Source of the DNA: Berkiella sp964606325
GTDB taxonomy: Bacteria; Pseudomonadota; Gammaproteobacteria; Berkiellales; Berkiellaceae
Length of the DNA: 64,000 nt
Assembly (NCBI GenBank): GCA_964606325.1
Contig: CAZSGE010000007.1
Coordinates: forward strand, 1 to 64,000
Direction of reading: 5' to 3'
Shown: one piece after another, positions 35,131 to 43,853 of the stretch
How positions within the stretch are numbered: position 1 is the first letter of the stretch
Layout of the letters: the number at the start of each line of letters is the position of its first letter
Program-made: the position numbers and the translations under genes
Notes under the pieces: generated by a model
What the model saw: only the letters and a program-made list of their open reading frames with translations
What the model was told of the DNA's origin: nothing
Databases searched by the model: none

Positions 35131-35766
35131 ATGACCGCCATGCTATTTTCACGTGCAGCTACAATCTTTGATCAAGCCGATGATTATATCGATCCAGATA
35201 CATTAGAAGACTTGATTTCAAATGAAGAACTCAAGCTAAAGCACATGCAATCAGCATTTATCGGCGATCTTACACTTTGCCGTTTACAATTCAAATTAAT
35301 TAATGCGCTAAAAAATCTTTTATCGCTACTTACTAAACCGCATTCAATGCAAGAATTCATGCAACAATTGTCTAAAATCTCATCACTTTTTCATGAAATT
35401 GATAGTGAATTGTCTAACGCAAAAATTAATAAAGAAGCCATTAGATTAGAAATACTTTCACAAGAAAAAAGAATGCAAGAAATAATATTAGCGATATTAA
35501 CTTATTGTGAAAGAGTATTTGCAAGAGCAGCAAGATCTGATTTTTACTATCAACAAATGAAAAATAAACAAGCTGAGTTTAAAGAAAAAGCAAAAGAAGT
35601 ACTATTAGCCGTCCCCAAATGGATCCAAGCGAACCTCATTCAAAGCGCTGAATTAAAACTAAGACGTTTATGGTTAAAAAATCCTCATTTAACCTTGCTT
35701 AATGAGCACAATCACGTCAATAAACCCAGATCACCTTTTAGACCTAAACCAAAACCTGGGTTCTAA
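35131..35766 (+). CDS. Uncharacterised helical 211-aa protein
   Basis: No family recognised. It is almost wholly helical and charged, without signal peptide or membrane span. Coiled-coil-like parts run from about residue 95 to 160 (EAIRLEILSQEKRMQEIILA). The end is basic and proline-rich (KPRSPFRPKPKPGF). It ends exactly where the opposing CPBP gene ends. Likely lineage-specific. Confidence 0.6.
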   Translation: MTAMLFSRAATIFDQADDYIDPDTLEDLISNEELKLKHMQSAFIGDLTLCRLQFKLINALKNLLSLLTKPHSMQEFMQQLSKISSLFHEIDSELSNAKINKEAIRLEILSQEKRMQEIILAILTYCERVFARAARSDFYYQQMKNKQAEFKEKAKEVLLAVPKWIQANLIQSAELKLRRLWLKNPHLTLLNEHNHVNKPRSPFRPKPKPGF

Positions 35767-36657
35767 TCACTCAAAAGCAGATGCCAGCGCAGGATAAGTA
35801 AAGAATACAAAGTGCACAGAATTGACCATAAAATGCGTCAAAATACTGGCTTCTATTTTTCGTGTTTTCATATAGGCATAGCCATACAGTAATCCGGCCA
35901 CGCCCGCCAGCACCATATATTTGCTACCGCCTTTATAGTGTACAGCACCAAACAACATTGCGCTGATGACCAAGGCAAGCCATTTACCTATAGCGTAGTT
36001 TTGCCACACATTCATTAACGATTGCTGAATCATGCCACGAAAAATTGCTTCTTCAGCAATGCTGACAAAGATTAAATTATTAAGTGCCCATAAGTAAAAG
36101 AATGGCGTTAGTTTTAGATCAAATTTGACATAACCTAAAGCAAACGAAAGTGGCAATAATACGGCAATCGCTGCCAATCCACACAATGAACCAACTTTAA
36201 GTACCCTTTTCCATTGTCCTTCATTAGCAAGGGTATAAACGCTAAACCAAATAAAAAATAGCCCAATTAACGCTTTATCAAAAGTAAAACGCATCGTATA
36301 AGGGATAGCATCTTCGGTGATATAGAGCTGTACGATTTGCCAATTGTTAATGCCAGGAACAGGCGCCAACATAATTGCAAGTGAGCATGATAAGACAATA
36401 ATAAATAAACTTCTGCGGACCCACTTATTTTTTGCGTGATAGCTTAAATAAAACAAAGCGCCAAACAACAATATTAATCCTAGGCCCAATAACTCAACGT
36501 GCCCAGCAATAATGCCCAAAACAATGGCGGCTAAAAAAAAGCCCACTCGCACAAAATAGTTTTTAAACACGTACAGACAGATAAAAGACAACGTCAGGGC
36601 AACAAAGGCACTCAAGCTTAAAGGATAATACATCAGTGTCTGATAGCTAAAAAACAT
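35767..36657 (-). CDS. CPBP-family intramembrane metalloprotease
   Basis: 296 aa with about eight membrane segments. The three conserved motifs of the CAAX-protease/bacteriocin-processing family are present: EEAIFRGMIQQSL (EExxxR), FGAVHYKGG, and HFMVNSVHF (HxxxN/H). It would cleave within the membrane; the substrate is unknown. It follows the HAD gene with one base between, so the two are probably co-transcribed. Confidence 0.88.
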   Translation of the reverse strand: MFFSYQTLMYYPLSLSAFVALTLSFICLYVFKNYFVRVGFFLAAIVLGIIAGHVELLGLGLILLFGALFYLSYHAKNKWVRRSLFIIVLSCSLAIMLAPVPGINNWQIVQLYITEDAIPYTMRFTFDKALIGLFFIWFSVYTLANEGQWKRVLKVGSLCGLAAIAVLLPLSFALGYVKFDLKLTPFFYLWALNNLIFVSIAEEAIFRGMIQQSLMNVWQNYAIGKWLALVISAMLFGAVHYKGGSKYMVLAGVAGLLYGYAYMKTRKIEASILTHFMVNSVHFVFFTYPALASAFE

Positions 36658-36658
36658 A

Positions 36659-37264
36659 TTACAGCTTAATACCTAATTTTTTTAGTTCAATAATGGCCTG
36701 CTCTGCACTTTCAAACAAAATCGCTTGCATACCCATTTGTTTAGCGCCTTCGATATTTCTGGGCATATCGTCCAAAAACAACGTTTCCTCAGGCACTAAA
36801 TCATAAGTAGATAACAGATGGTGATAAATTTCTTTTGATGGTTTTAAGTGACCAACGACAGCTGAAACCACGATGCCTTTGAAGATAGGCCAAAAATCAT
36901 AGCGATCTTGCAGATAAGCCATAATATCGTGCGTATTATCGGTTAAAGCATACATATCATAGTGCATGCTCAATTGACGTAACAATTCAAAACTACCCGG
37001 GAGGGGAACAAGGGATTCCTTAGTATGCAGCGCCATTTGCTGCAAGAGTTCAATTTCCAAGTTCAAGCGGGATTGATATTCTTGTAGCGCTTGGGATTCC
37101 GTGACAAGTCCTAAGTTAAGATCTAACCAGGTTTGATGCTTAAAGATACCTTCCACTAGGGATTCGTGATCAGGATGTCCTGGAAAGGATTTGGCAATGA
37201 TAAAGGAAGGATCATAACGAACCAGTACGTTACCGACATCAAAAACGATGTTTTTTATGGTCAT
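36659..37264 (-). CDS. HAD-superfamily phosphatase (YihX-like)
   Basis: 201 aa. Motif I, FDVGNVLVRYDPS near residue 7, has the nucleophile Asp; the +2 residue is Gly, as in YihX-type sugar phosphatases. Motif II is ALTDNTHD, motif III the lysine in GHLKPSKEIYHHLL, and motif IV FLDDMPRNIEGAK. The cap is the small helical type. Probably acts on a small phosphorylated metabolite. First gene of a two-gene unit with the CPBP protease. Confidence 0.9.
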   Translation of the reverse strand: MTIKNIVFDVGNVLVRYDPSFIIAKSFPGHPDHESLVEGIFKHQTWLDLNLGLVTESQALQEYQSRLNLEIELLQQMALHTKESLVPLPGSFELLRQLSMHYDMYALTDNTHDIMAYLQDRYDFWPIFKGIVVSAVVGHLKPSKEIYHHLLSTYDLVPEETLFLDDMPRNIEGAKQMGMQAILFESAEQAIIELKKLGIKL

Positions 37265-37292
37265 GGACTATCCTTGTAATGTCGATCTTGTA

Positions 37293-37493
37293 GGAGGGAT
37301 TGTTTCGACGCTTTGCTTCGCATACGCGTCTCACCCTGCGGGCGCCGTCGCAAGCGACGACGACCAAAACCACTCACGGATGCTAAAGCATCGTTTCGTT
37401 CGTGATTTTGTCGACCCTCTTCTCGGGTTCGATCACTCCCTCGACTGCCATTTAAAAATACCCTCTTTGAGGGTATTTTTAAATGGCGGAGAG
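37293..37493 (-). repeat. 201-bp tandem repeat, unit 1 (distal to tRNA-Ser)
   Basis: Base-for-base identical to unit 2. Read on the minus strand it lies downstream of the tRNA and ends with the T-arm word CAATCCCTCC. It contains a 19-bp-stem palindrome at 37447-37487. It also holds part of a minus-strand frame that encodes the arginine-rich string GRRRLRRRPQGE. The higher GC content differs from the neighbouring genes. Confidence 0.93.
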
Positions 37494-37774
<281 letters not shown>

Positions 37775-37819
37775 GTATTTTCTTCGCTTTAGATAATGGG
37801 CCTGCTTAAGACCAGGAAA

Positions 37820-37998
37820 GGACGAAGTCGCGTAAGCGACAAACTATCTTCCCTTGTAAAGGGAAGAGGCTGCTCCCTGAGCAGCGAGATGGATTTTATC
37901 TTGATAAAATCTCTCTGTGCATTTCCTGCTTCGCAGGAATGCCTCTCTCCTTTACAAGGAGAGATCTATTGGTTGCTCGCAACCCAAGACCTCTTCCC
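37820..37998. repeat. BIME-like inverted repeat, copy B
   Basis: CTTCCCTTGTAAAGGGAAG at 37848 leads, through a GCTGCTCCCTGAGCAGC hairpin, to GATGGATTTTATC. A second unit then starts in the opposite direction with ATAAAATCTCTCTGTGC, a hairpin and CCTTTACAAGGAGAG. So two units stand back to back, the reverse of copy A. Side hairpins GTCGC-GTAA-GCGAC and GGTTGC-TC-GCAACC lie at the ends. It fills most of the 361-base gap between the tRNA and the AlkP-like gene. Confidence 0.8.
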
Positions 37999-38135
37999 AT
38001 ATGGCAATCTAATCAAGCCTACTATGATCTATCACAACGCGCTCGACATAATACGGGACTTTTTAGCCCATTGCACGTTATAGTATTAACGCAAAAACTT
38101 ACAAGATGTTGATGGACTAACTTAAGGTGTCACCC

Positions 38136-39488
38136 ATGACCAAACCGGTAGTGATTGTTGAACTTAATGAATTCAATACTGAATTATTGTTTCAGGCAAC
38201 CAAACAACATTCCCTGCCAGCACTGGCAAAAGTTTTATCCTTTAAGCAGTCTAATTATAAAACCAATGATAGATATAATAGTGGGTATCTGGAGCCCTGG
38301 GTGCAATGGGTTTCAATCCATGCGGGCACCCCTTCAACGCAACATCAAATTAAACATCTTGGCGATGTGCCTGATTTAGCCTTTGAACAATGTTGGGAAA
38401 CGCTTTCCAATCATGATGTTTCGGTAGGGGTGTGGGGCGTCATGAATGGCGCGCGCAATAAAGCGAAAAATGTGCCTTTCTTTTTGCCTGATCCCTGGAC
38501 CTTTTCCGAAAAAGGACAGCCCAGTGAGCTGAATCATTTATTAGATCTGCCACGTTATATTTCTAAAAATTACCAAAACTTAAAAGTATGGCAGCTCATC
38601 AAAAAAGGCGCTGGCCTGATAAATTTTATTCTTGCATCAAAGGCGAGATTTAAAATATTAGCGCATACCTTGAGATTGGTTAAACATCTTCAGCAATTTG
38701 GGAAAAAGCATTTTGTTTATATATCTTATTTTGATTATATTTCTACCATGCTTTTTTGTACTTACAAACGTAAATTTAATCCCAATTGTTCCATTATATT
38801 TTTAAATTCATTAGCGCATCTACAGCACCATCATTGGAAAAAAGGCCCTCTGACCCTAACACCACCTTTGGTGCATGGTCTAAAAACAATTGATGCTATC
38901 TTTGCTTATTTATTTGAACAATTCCCTGATAACCACTTTGTCGTCCATAACGGGTTATCGCAAATGAATACCAATCATGAAAAAGCCTGGGTATTGTATC
39001 GCCAAAAAGATCCCATGCAGTTTTTAAAGTCATTACAGATCCCAGCGATAGCAGTGGAACAGCACATGACACATGACGGGCATGTTTTTTTCGCCAATGC
39101 GCAAGACTGCCAAAATGCTTACCAAGCATTAAAAGAGGCGACAATCGAAGGTAAAAATTTGTTTCATGTAGAATTTAATCAGCTTGATAATTGCAAGCTG
39201 TTTTATATGCTCAAATTTACCGATGAGCTCAAAGCAACAGATACAACCTTTAGCTTTAATCAAAAAAATTATAAATTCTTTGAGCATTTTGATAGTATCG
39301 TCACCCGCACCGGGCGCCATATTCCTTTTGGCACTGTCTTTAGTGACGCCATTCATTTTCCTGATCAGATCTATAATCATGATTTTAATCGATATGTTTA
39401 TCATTACTTTAAACCAGAAGCTTTTCCTTTACCCCAGCTTGAAGAAACCTCTTTAGAAGAAATAGACGCATTAGAAGAAATATGTTAA
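38136..39488 (+). CDS. Alkaline-phosphatase-superfamily-like protein
   Basis: 450 aa from the ATG at 38136, with TAAGG upstream; a GTG at 38127 is less likely. The start VVIVELNEFN, then EPWVQWVSIHAGTPS near residue 55 and NSLAHLQHHHW near 225, looks like a core of the type I phosphodiesterase/AlkP fold, with acidic and histidine metal ligands and a nucleophile Ser or Thr. No signal peptide. The last 7 bases overlap the glycosyltransferase gene, so the pair probably works on one cell-surface or lipid-linked glycan; that is inference. Confidence 0.65.
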   Translation: MTKPVVIVELNEFNTELLFQATKQHSLPALAKVLSFKQSNYKTNDRYNSGYLEPWVQWVSIHAGTPSTQHQIKHLGDVPDLAFEQCWETLSNHDVSVGVWGVMNGARNKAKNVPFFLPDPWTFSEKGQPSELNHLLDLPRYISKNYQNLKVWQLIKKGAGLINFILASKARFKILAHTLRLVKHLQQFGKKHFVYISYFDYISTMLFCTYKRKFNPNCSIIFLNSLAHLQHHHWKKGPLTLTPPLVHGLKTIDAIFAYLFEQFPDNHFVVHNGLSQMNTNHEKAWVLYRQKDPMQFLKSLQIPAIAVEQHMTHDGHVFFANAQDCQNAYQALKEATIEGKNLFHVEFNQLDNCKLFYMLKFTDELKATDTTFSFNQKNYKFFEHFDSIVTRTGRHIPFGTVFSDAIHFPDQIYNHDFNRYVYHYFKPEAFPLPQLEETSLEEIDALEEIC

Positions 39489-40525
39489 ATACTAAACCGA
39501 CTATTATTATACCCGCATATAAGCCCGATCAATCGCTCATCGGACTCGTGCGTGAATTAACCCAACATAATCTCTCGCTTATCATCGTGAATGATGGTTC
39601 AGGGCCGCTCTTTGAGTCTATTTTTCAAGCATGCGAGCACCCTTGCGTTACCATATTGAGTCACGCTGTGAATATGGGGAAAGGACAAGCGCTAAAAACA
39701 GCCTTCAACTACTTCTTAAACCAAGAGGATACAAATTGTCCTGGTGTTGTTACCGCCGATGCCGATGGTCAGCATTTAGTGCAAGATATTCTCAATGTGA
39801 GCGAAGCATTATCGCACCACCCCTACGCTTTGTGCTTAGGCGTGAGAAATTTTTCCCAAGGAGTGCCCTTTAGAAGCCGTTTTGGTAATAATTTGACTCG
39901 CTTTATTTTTAAAATCTTAATAGGACATTCACTTTCGGACACCCAAACCGGATTACGTGGGATCCCGCGCTCTTTTTTAAAGAGTCTATTGAAAACAAGC
40001 TCCAATGGTTATGATTTTGAGCTAGATATGCTGATATCTGCCGCTAAACAAAAGATCAAAATGAAAGAAATCTCCATTCAAACGGTTTATAAAGACAACA
40101 ATAAAAGTTCGCATTTCAATCCCCTGGTCGATTCTTTTAAAATCTATTTTGTGTTTTTCCGCTTTTTGATATTTGCTATTGTGAGTGGCTTACTTGATTT
40201 TCTGGCATTTTCATTGGCTTACTTGGTTTTTGGACAAGTTTTGGTGAGCGAAACCTTGGCCAGAATTTTTTCAGGTACCTGCAATTTCTTGCTTAATAAA
40301 GAACTCGTCTTTAAATCAAAAGAACGCATTTTACCTGAAGCCCTTAAATATGCGACGCTTTGCTTGGTTAATTTAGGCTTTTCTTATGGCTTGATTTCAA
40401 GTTTGGTATTTTTAGGTGCCAATGTGTTTGCCAGTAAATTAATCGCTCTGGCTGGCTTGTTTGTGGCCAATTTTGCCATTCAGAAAGTGTTGGTGTTTAG
40501 GAAAACAGAAGCGTCGTTTACATAA
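39482..40525 (+). CDS. GT2 glycosyltransferase fused to a GtrA-like membrane domain
   Basis: 347 aa. Residues 1-215 are a family 2 transferase of the dolichyl-phosphate sugar type: PTIIIPAYKPDQSLIGLVRE, IIVNDGSG, ADADGQH (DxD metal site) and DTQTGLRGIP. Residues 225-340 are a four-span GtrA-like domain (RFLIFAIVSGLLDFLAFSLA, GTCNFLLNKELVF). It would transfer a sugar to polyprenyl phosphate and perhaps flip it across the inner membrane. Its stop codon falls in the left end of repeat copy C. Confidence 0.9.
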   Translation: MLNTKPTIIIPAYKPDQSLIGLVRELTQHNLSLIIVNDGSGPLFESIFQACEHPCVTILSHAVNMGKGQALKTAFNYFLNQEDTNCPGVVTADADGQHLVQDILNVSEALSHHPYALCLGVRNFSQGVPFRSRFGNNLTRFIFKILIGHSLSDTQTGLRGIPRSFLKSLLKTSSNGYDFELDMLISAAKQKIKMKEISIQTVYKDNNKSSHFNPLVDSFKIYFVFFRFLIFAIVSGLLDFLAFSLAYLVFGQVLVSETLARIFSGTCNFLLNKELVFKSKERILPEALKYATLCLVNLGFSYGLISSLVFLGANVFASKLIALAGLFVANFAIQKVLVFRKTEASFT

Positions 40526-40663
40526 ATCCCTCTGTGCCGCTGCGCGGCCTCTCTGGCGTACCCGATCTTTTACAAGGTATTACGAAAGAGAGATCTTATG
40601 TTCGCAAAGCGAACAAGAGCCCACTTTGTAAAGGGGGCGGCGCTTCTTAGCGCGGGGGATTTA
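40522..40663. repeat. BIME-like inverted repeat, copy C
   Basis: ATAAATCCCTCTGTGCCGC at the left mirrors GGGGGATTTA at the right. Inside are ACAAGGTATTAC, the hairpin GTTCGC-AAA-GCGAAC and CTTTGTAAAGGGGG, matching the pieces of copies A and B. It overlaps the stop of the glycosyltransferase gene and supplies the last codons and the stop of nrtR. Confidence 0.8.
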
Positions 40664-41330
40664 CTCTCACACCCTCAATAATCCGCGCAAAATAATACGG
40701 CTGCCTTTGCGTCAAGCGATAAAGTAATGCAGGGCGATGATTGGCATGGCGAGAATGACCTGTCTCTTGTAAAAAGCCCGCATCTAACAAGCGTCTGCGA
40801 AAGGATTTCTTTTCCATTTTGATGCCCAACACTAACTCATAGGTTTTTTGCAAATCCGTTAGCGTAAATTCATCTGGCAATAAAAAGATAGGCAAGGAAG
40901 TATAAAGCGATTTATTTTGTAATCGATGCAAACAATTTTCAATAATCTGTTGATGATCAAAAGCTAGCTTGAGAGACAACGCCTCGCTTAATGTCATCCA
41001 TTTCATTTGATTATCTAGCAATTCAGATTCTGTGTAAACCAAACTATAGTAAACAACACTCAACGACCAACCTCTGGGATCGCGCGTATTGTTGCCTATG
41101 GTTTGCACCTGCTCCAGGTAAGGCGTTTCAAGTGCTAACAAAGAATTGATATTACGCTTCGCTGTTTGCTCAAGATTAGCATCAAGTGTGGTTTTAATTT
41201 CACCCAAAGGCAATGACCAACTCGCCTGAAAGGGTTCAGTTTGTCTTTTAGTCATCAATATACACAATTGCTCATTGACTAAAGAAAAGATAACAACATC
41301 AACGGATAACTGAGCATTGAAATCACTCAT
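40647..41330 (-). CDS. nrtR: NrtR-type Nudix-related repressor of NAD genes
   Basis: 227 aa from the ATG at 41330, with GAAGG in front; a longer frame from 41369 is unlikely. The N-terminal Nudix fold (SVDVVIFSLVNEQLCILMTK) has lost the catalytic box (GEIKTTLDANLEQTAKRNIN), as usual in NrtR, which senses ADP-ribose rather than cutting it. The C-terminal part (FTLTDLQKTYELVLG, KKSFRRRLLDAGFL) is a winged helix. It would repress NAD synthesis genes. It overlaps nadD by 8 bases and lies beside pncA-pncB-nadE, which is the classic context. Confidence 0.88.
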   Translation of the reverse strand: MSDFNAQLSVDVVIFSLVNEQLCILMTKRQTEPFQASWSLPLGEIKTTLDANLEQTAKRNINSLLALETPYLEQVQTIGNNTRDPRGWSLSVVYYSLVYTESELLDNQMKWMTLSEALSLKLAFDHQQIIENCLHRLQNKSLYTSLPIFLLPDEFTLTDLQKTYELVLGIKMEKKSFRRRLLDAGFLQETGHSRHANHRPALLYRLTQRQPYYFARIIEGVRVNPPR

Positions 41331-41916
41331 GACGACCTTCTCTTTCACGATACAATTGATGTTGCTCAATATAATACGCTATTTTTTCACCCACCAGCAT
41401 CATTAATTTTTGTAAACGCAGAGAAGGATTATCAGCATAACTGGCACAGATCTCTCGCGCTTGAGTACTGTGAATAGCCAGATTTTCTTTAGCAACAAAC
41501 AAAGGCCATTGCTTTTCAATATCTTGGTAACGATAAAATTTATGCCAAATGGCAGGATTACTATTATCTGGGCCTAAGATGAAATGTATTGTCACATTTT
41601 TGTTGCGCACCTGATACTGCTGAGTGAGTGCGGTTAACACATCATAGGTATAGATTGGGCCCTTTGTCTTAAGCTGCGAAAGCAATACTTGCTCGATATC
41701 TGATAACGTTATTTTAGTTTTAAAAGCCAGATCATCAATAAACAACGTTAGCATTGCTAAACGATGTTCAAGCGAAATCATGTTTTTACCAAACGCATGA
41801 GATACGGAAGGAACCAATAAAATCTCATCAAAATGTGAACGAACCTGCTCTAAAACGTCTCGATGACCCAACGTTGGAGGGTTAAAAGCGGCCCCAAACA
41901 CCCCAATTCGTTGCAT
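41323..41916 (-). CDS. nadD: Nicotinate-nucleotide adenylyltransferase
   Basis: 197 aa from the ATG at 41916, chosen because AGGGA lies nine bases upstream; ATGs at 41922 and 41925 are in frame. QRIGVFGAAFNPPTLGHRDV holds the nucleotidyltransferase GxFxPxHxGH-type site and ISSTQ-like HSTQAREIC the second motif. It makes nicotinate adenine dinucleotide, the step between PncB and NadE. Co-transcribed with nrtR and divergent from pncA. Confidence 0.9.
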   Translation of the reverse strand: MQRIGVFGAAFNPPTLGHRDVLEQVRSHFDEILLVPSVSHAFGKNMISLEHRLAMLTLFIDDLAFKTKITLSDIEQVLLSQLKTKGPIYTYDVLTALTQQYQVRNKNVTIHFILGPDNSNPAIWHKFYRYQDIEKQWPLFVAKENLAIHSTQAREICASYADNPSLRLQKLMMLVGEKIAYYIEQHQLYREREGRHE

Positions 41917-41962
41917 ATTCATCATTCCCTATTTGACAAAGCCGCCTAAGTATTAGATCATG

Positions 41963-41983
41963 TTAGTGTGGGTGTGCCACTAA
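41963..41983 (+). promoter_or_regulatory. Candidate NrtR operator between nadD and pncA
   Basis: TTAGTG-N9-CACTAA, a perfect 6-base inverted repeat in 21 bp, lies 18 bases before the pncA start in the divergent nadD/pncA intergenic region. Its place fits an operator for the adjacent NrtR. Binding is inferred. Confidence 0.5.
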
Positions 41984-42001
41984 GTCAAGTGAGTTGCTCT
42001 T

Positions 42002-42676
42002 ATGAAACATAATATTCCTAAATCCCAAATTGCTAGCTTTGATATTGACGCGCAATATAGCTTTACACCGGCTTGTCCTGATGAGCTACCGGTTCCAAAT
42101 GGCGAAGACATTGTGGCGCAATTAAATGAACAGGCAAAATTTGCACAATATCGACTTGGCTCCAAAGAAGGCCATAGCGCTCATGCACATTGGGTAGCGA
42201 CTAAAGATAATCCTGTGCTTAGTAAAATCGAAGCCTCAAATATGGATGTCCGTTGGCCAAAGCATTGCATACCAGGCACCAAAGGGTTCGAAACTATACA
42301 AGGTTTACCGCATCCTCAAGATTATCATTTCTTTGTCTGGAAAGGCATTGAACCAGATATGCATCCTTATGGTTCTTGCTACCATGACTTAACCGAAAGA
42401 CTCAGTACTGGCGTCATAGAATTTTTGCGCCAAAAAGACATTATCCGCGTTATTGTCGGAGGCTTGGCCACAGACTATTGCGTTAAAATAACCGTACTTC
42501 AGTTATTGCACGCCGGATTTGAAGTCGTTGTTAATTTAGGTGCCTGCAGAGGGCTTTCGCCTTTAACCATTAAAGAAGCTATCAACGAAATGAAAGGTCA
42601 CGGCGCTTTTATTATCCAGTCTGCTCAAGAATTACATATTGCACATCCCAACGAAAAAACCTCTCTCGCAGGATAA
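42002..42676 (+). CDS. pncA: Nicotinamidase (isochorismatase-like hydrolase)
   Basis: 224 aa. The catalytic Asp is in SFDIDAQYSFTP near residue 12, and the catalytic Cys in VGGLATDYCVKITVLQLL near 159; HCIPGTKGFE is also seen. It turns nicotinamide into nicotinate for salvage. First of three tightly packed genes pncA-pncB-nadE, 8 bases from pncB. Confidence 0.93.
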   Translation: MKHNIPKSQIASFDIDAQYSFTPACPDELPVPNGEDIVAQLNEQAKFAQYRLGSKEGHSAHAHWVATKDNPVLSKIEASNMDVRWPKHCIPGTKGFETIQGLPHPQDYHFFVWKGIEPDMHPYGSCYHDLTERLSTGVIEFLRQKDIIRVIVGGLATDYCVKITVLQLLHAGFEVVVNLGACRGLSPLTIKEAINEMKGHGAFIIQSAQELHIAHPNEKTSLAG

Positions 42677-42684
42677 GAAAGTGA

Positions 42685-43845
42685 ATGCGAAACGCAATTA
42701 TCAATTCTCTACTAGATACTGACTTATATAAGCTGACAATGATGCAATGTGTGTTGCATCATTTTCCTCACACACAAGCAACTTACCAATTTAAATGCCG
42801 CAAAAAAGTACCACTAACTCATCTTGCTAAAGAAATTGAAGAAAATATCTCTCATTTTTGCAAACTTCGTTTTACCGAAGAAGATCTGCAATATTTAGAA
42901 TCGCTCACATTTTTTAAAAAAGATTTTATAGATTATTTGAGAAATTTTCAGTTAAACGAAAAATATATTAAAGTTAACGTAAAGCAAGATCTTGAAATCC
43001 AAATTCAAGGTACTTGGTTAGATACTATTTTATTTGAAGTACCCGTGCTCGCCATGGTGAGTGAAGCCTATTACCAACATCAGTACCCAAATCATGATCC
43101 AAGCCTTGGCTTGCAACGCTTGAATGAAAAAATTGATTTTATTACACAAGACAAATTCGAAGGTTTACGATTTTCAGATTTTGGTACCAGACGACGGTTC
43201 TCTAAAGCCTGGCATCATCAACTGATTAGTATTTTAAAGGAAAAATGCCCCATTCAATTTAATGGTACAAGTAATCTTGCCTTTGCCAAAGAAATGAATT
43301 TAAAGCCGATTGGCACCATGGCACATGAATATTTACAAGCTTTTCAGGTATTAGCGCCGCAATTAAAAGGCTCACAAAATTTTGCACTCCATATTTGGTT
43401 AGAAGAATACAAAGACAAGCTTGGTATTGCCTTAACGGATGTCCTTACGATGGACGTGTTTTTAGGTGAATTTGATAAACATTTAGCTACCCACTATATT
43501 GGCTTGCGCCAAGATTCAGGCGATCCCATCGCTTGGGGCGAAAAAGCCTTAAAACATTATGAAAGTTTAGGTATTGATGCCTCGGATAAAATTTTTGTGT
43601 TTAGTGACAGTTTAACCTTTGAAAAAATGGCCGCTATTTATGAACACTTTAAAGGGCGTTGTTATCCCACCTTTGGGATTGGCACAAATTTAACGAACGA
43701 TGTAGGGTATGCGCCCTTAGATATTGTGATTAAAATGACCCATACGAATCATCAACCTGTCATCAAAATCTCAGACACCAAAGGCAAACTCGTCTCCGAA
43801 GACGATGCTTATTTGCAACATGTGAAAGACACTTTTCAAATATAG
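42685..43845 (+). CDS. pncB: Nicotinate phosphoribosyltransferase
   Basis: 386 aa. SLLDTDLYKLTMMQCVLHHF at the start and FSDFGTRRRFSKAWHH near 165, plus GTMAHEYLQAF and GLRQDSGDPIAWGEKAL, are PncB signatures. It joins nicotinate and PRPP to nicotinate mononucleotide. Middle gene of the salvage operon; NadD uses its product. Confidence 0.95.
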   Translation: MRNAIINSLLDTDLYKLTMMQCVLHHFPHTQATYQFKCRKKVPLTHLAKEIEENISHFCKLRFTEEDLQYLESLTFFKKDFIDYLRNFQLNEKYIKVNVKQDLEIQIQGTWLDTILFEVPVLAMVSEAYYQHQYPNHDPSLGLQRLNEKIDFITQDKFEGLRFSDFGTRRRFSKAWHHQLISILKEKCPIQFNGTSNLAFAKEMNLKPIGTMAHEYLQAFQVLAPQLKGSQNFALHIWLEEYKDKLGIALTDVLTMDVFLGEFDKHLATHYIGLRQDSGDPIAWGEKALKHYESLGIDASDKIFVFSDSLTFEKMAAIYEHFKGRCYPTFGIGTNLTNDVGYAPLDIVIKMTHTNHQPVIKISDTKGKLVSEDDAYLQHVKDTFQI

Positions 43846-43853
43846 GATAATCC

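Noticed and set aside
37796..38083. 95-aa plus-strand frame
   Set aside because: It consists of BIME-like repeat copy B; composition follows the palindromes, not a protein.
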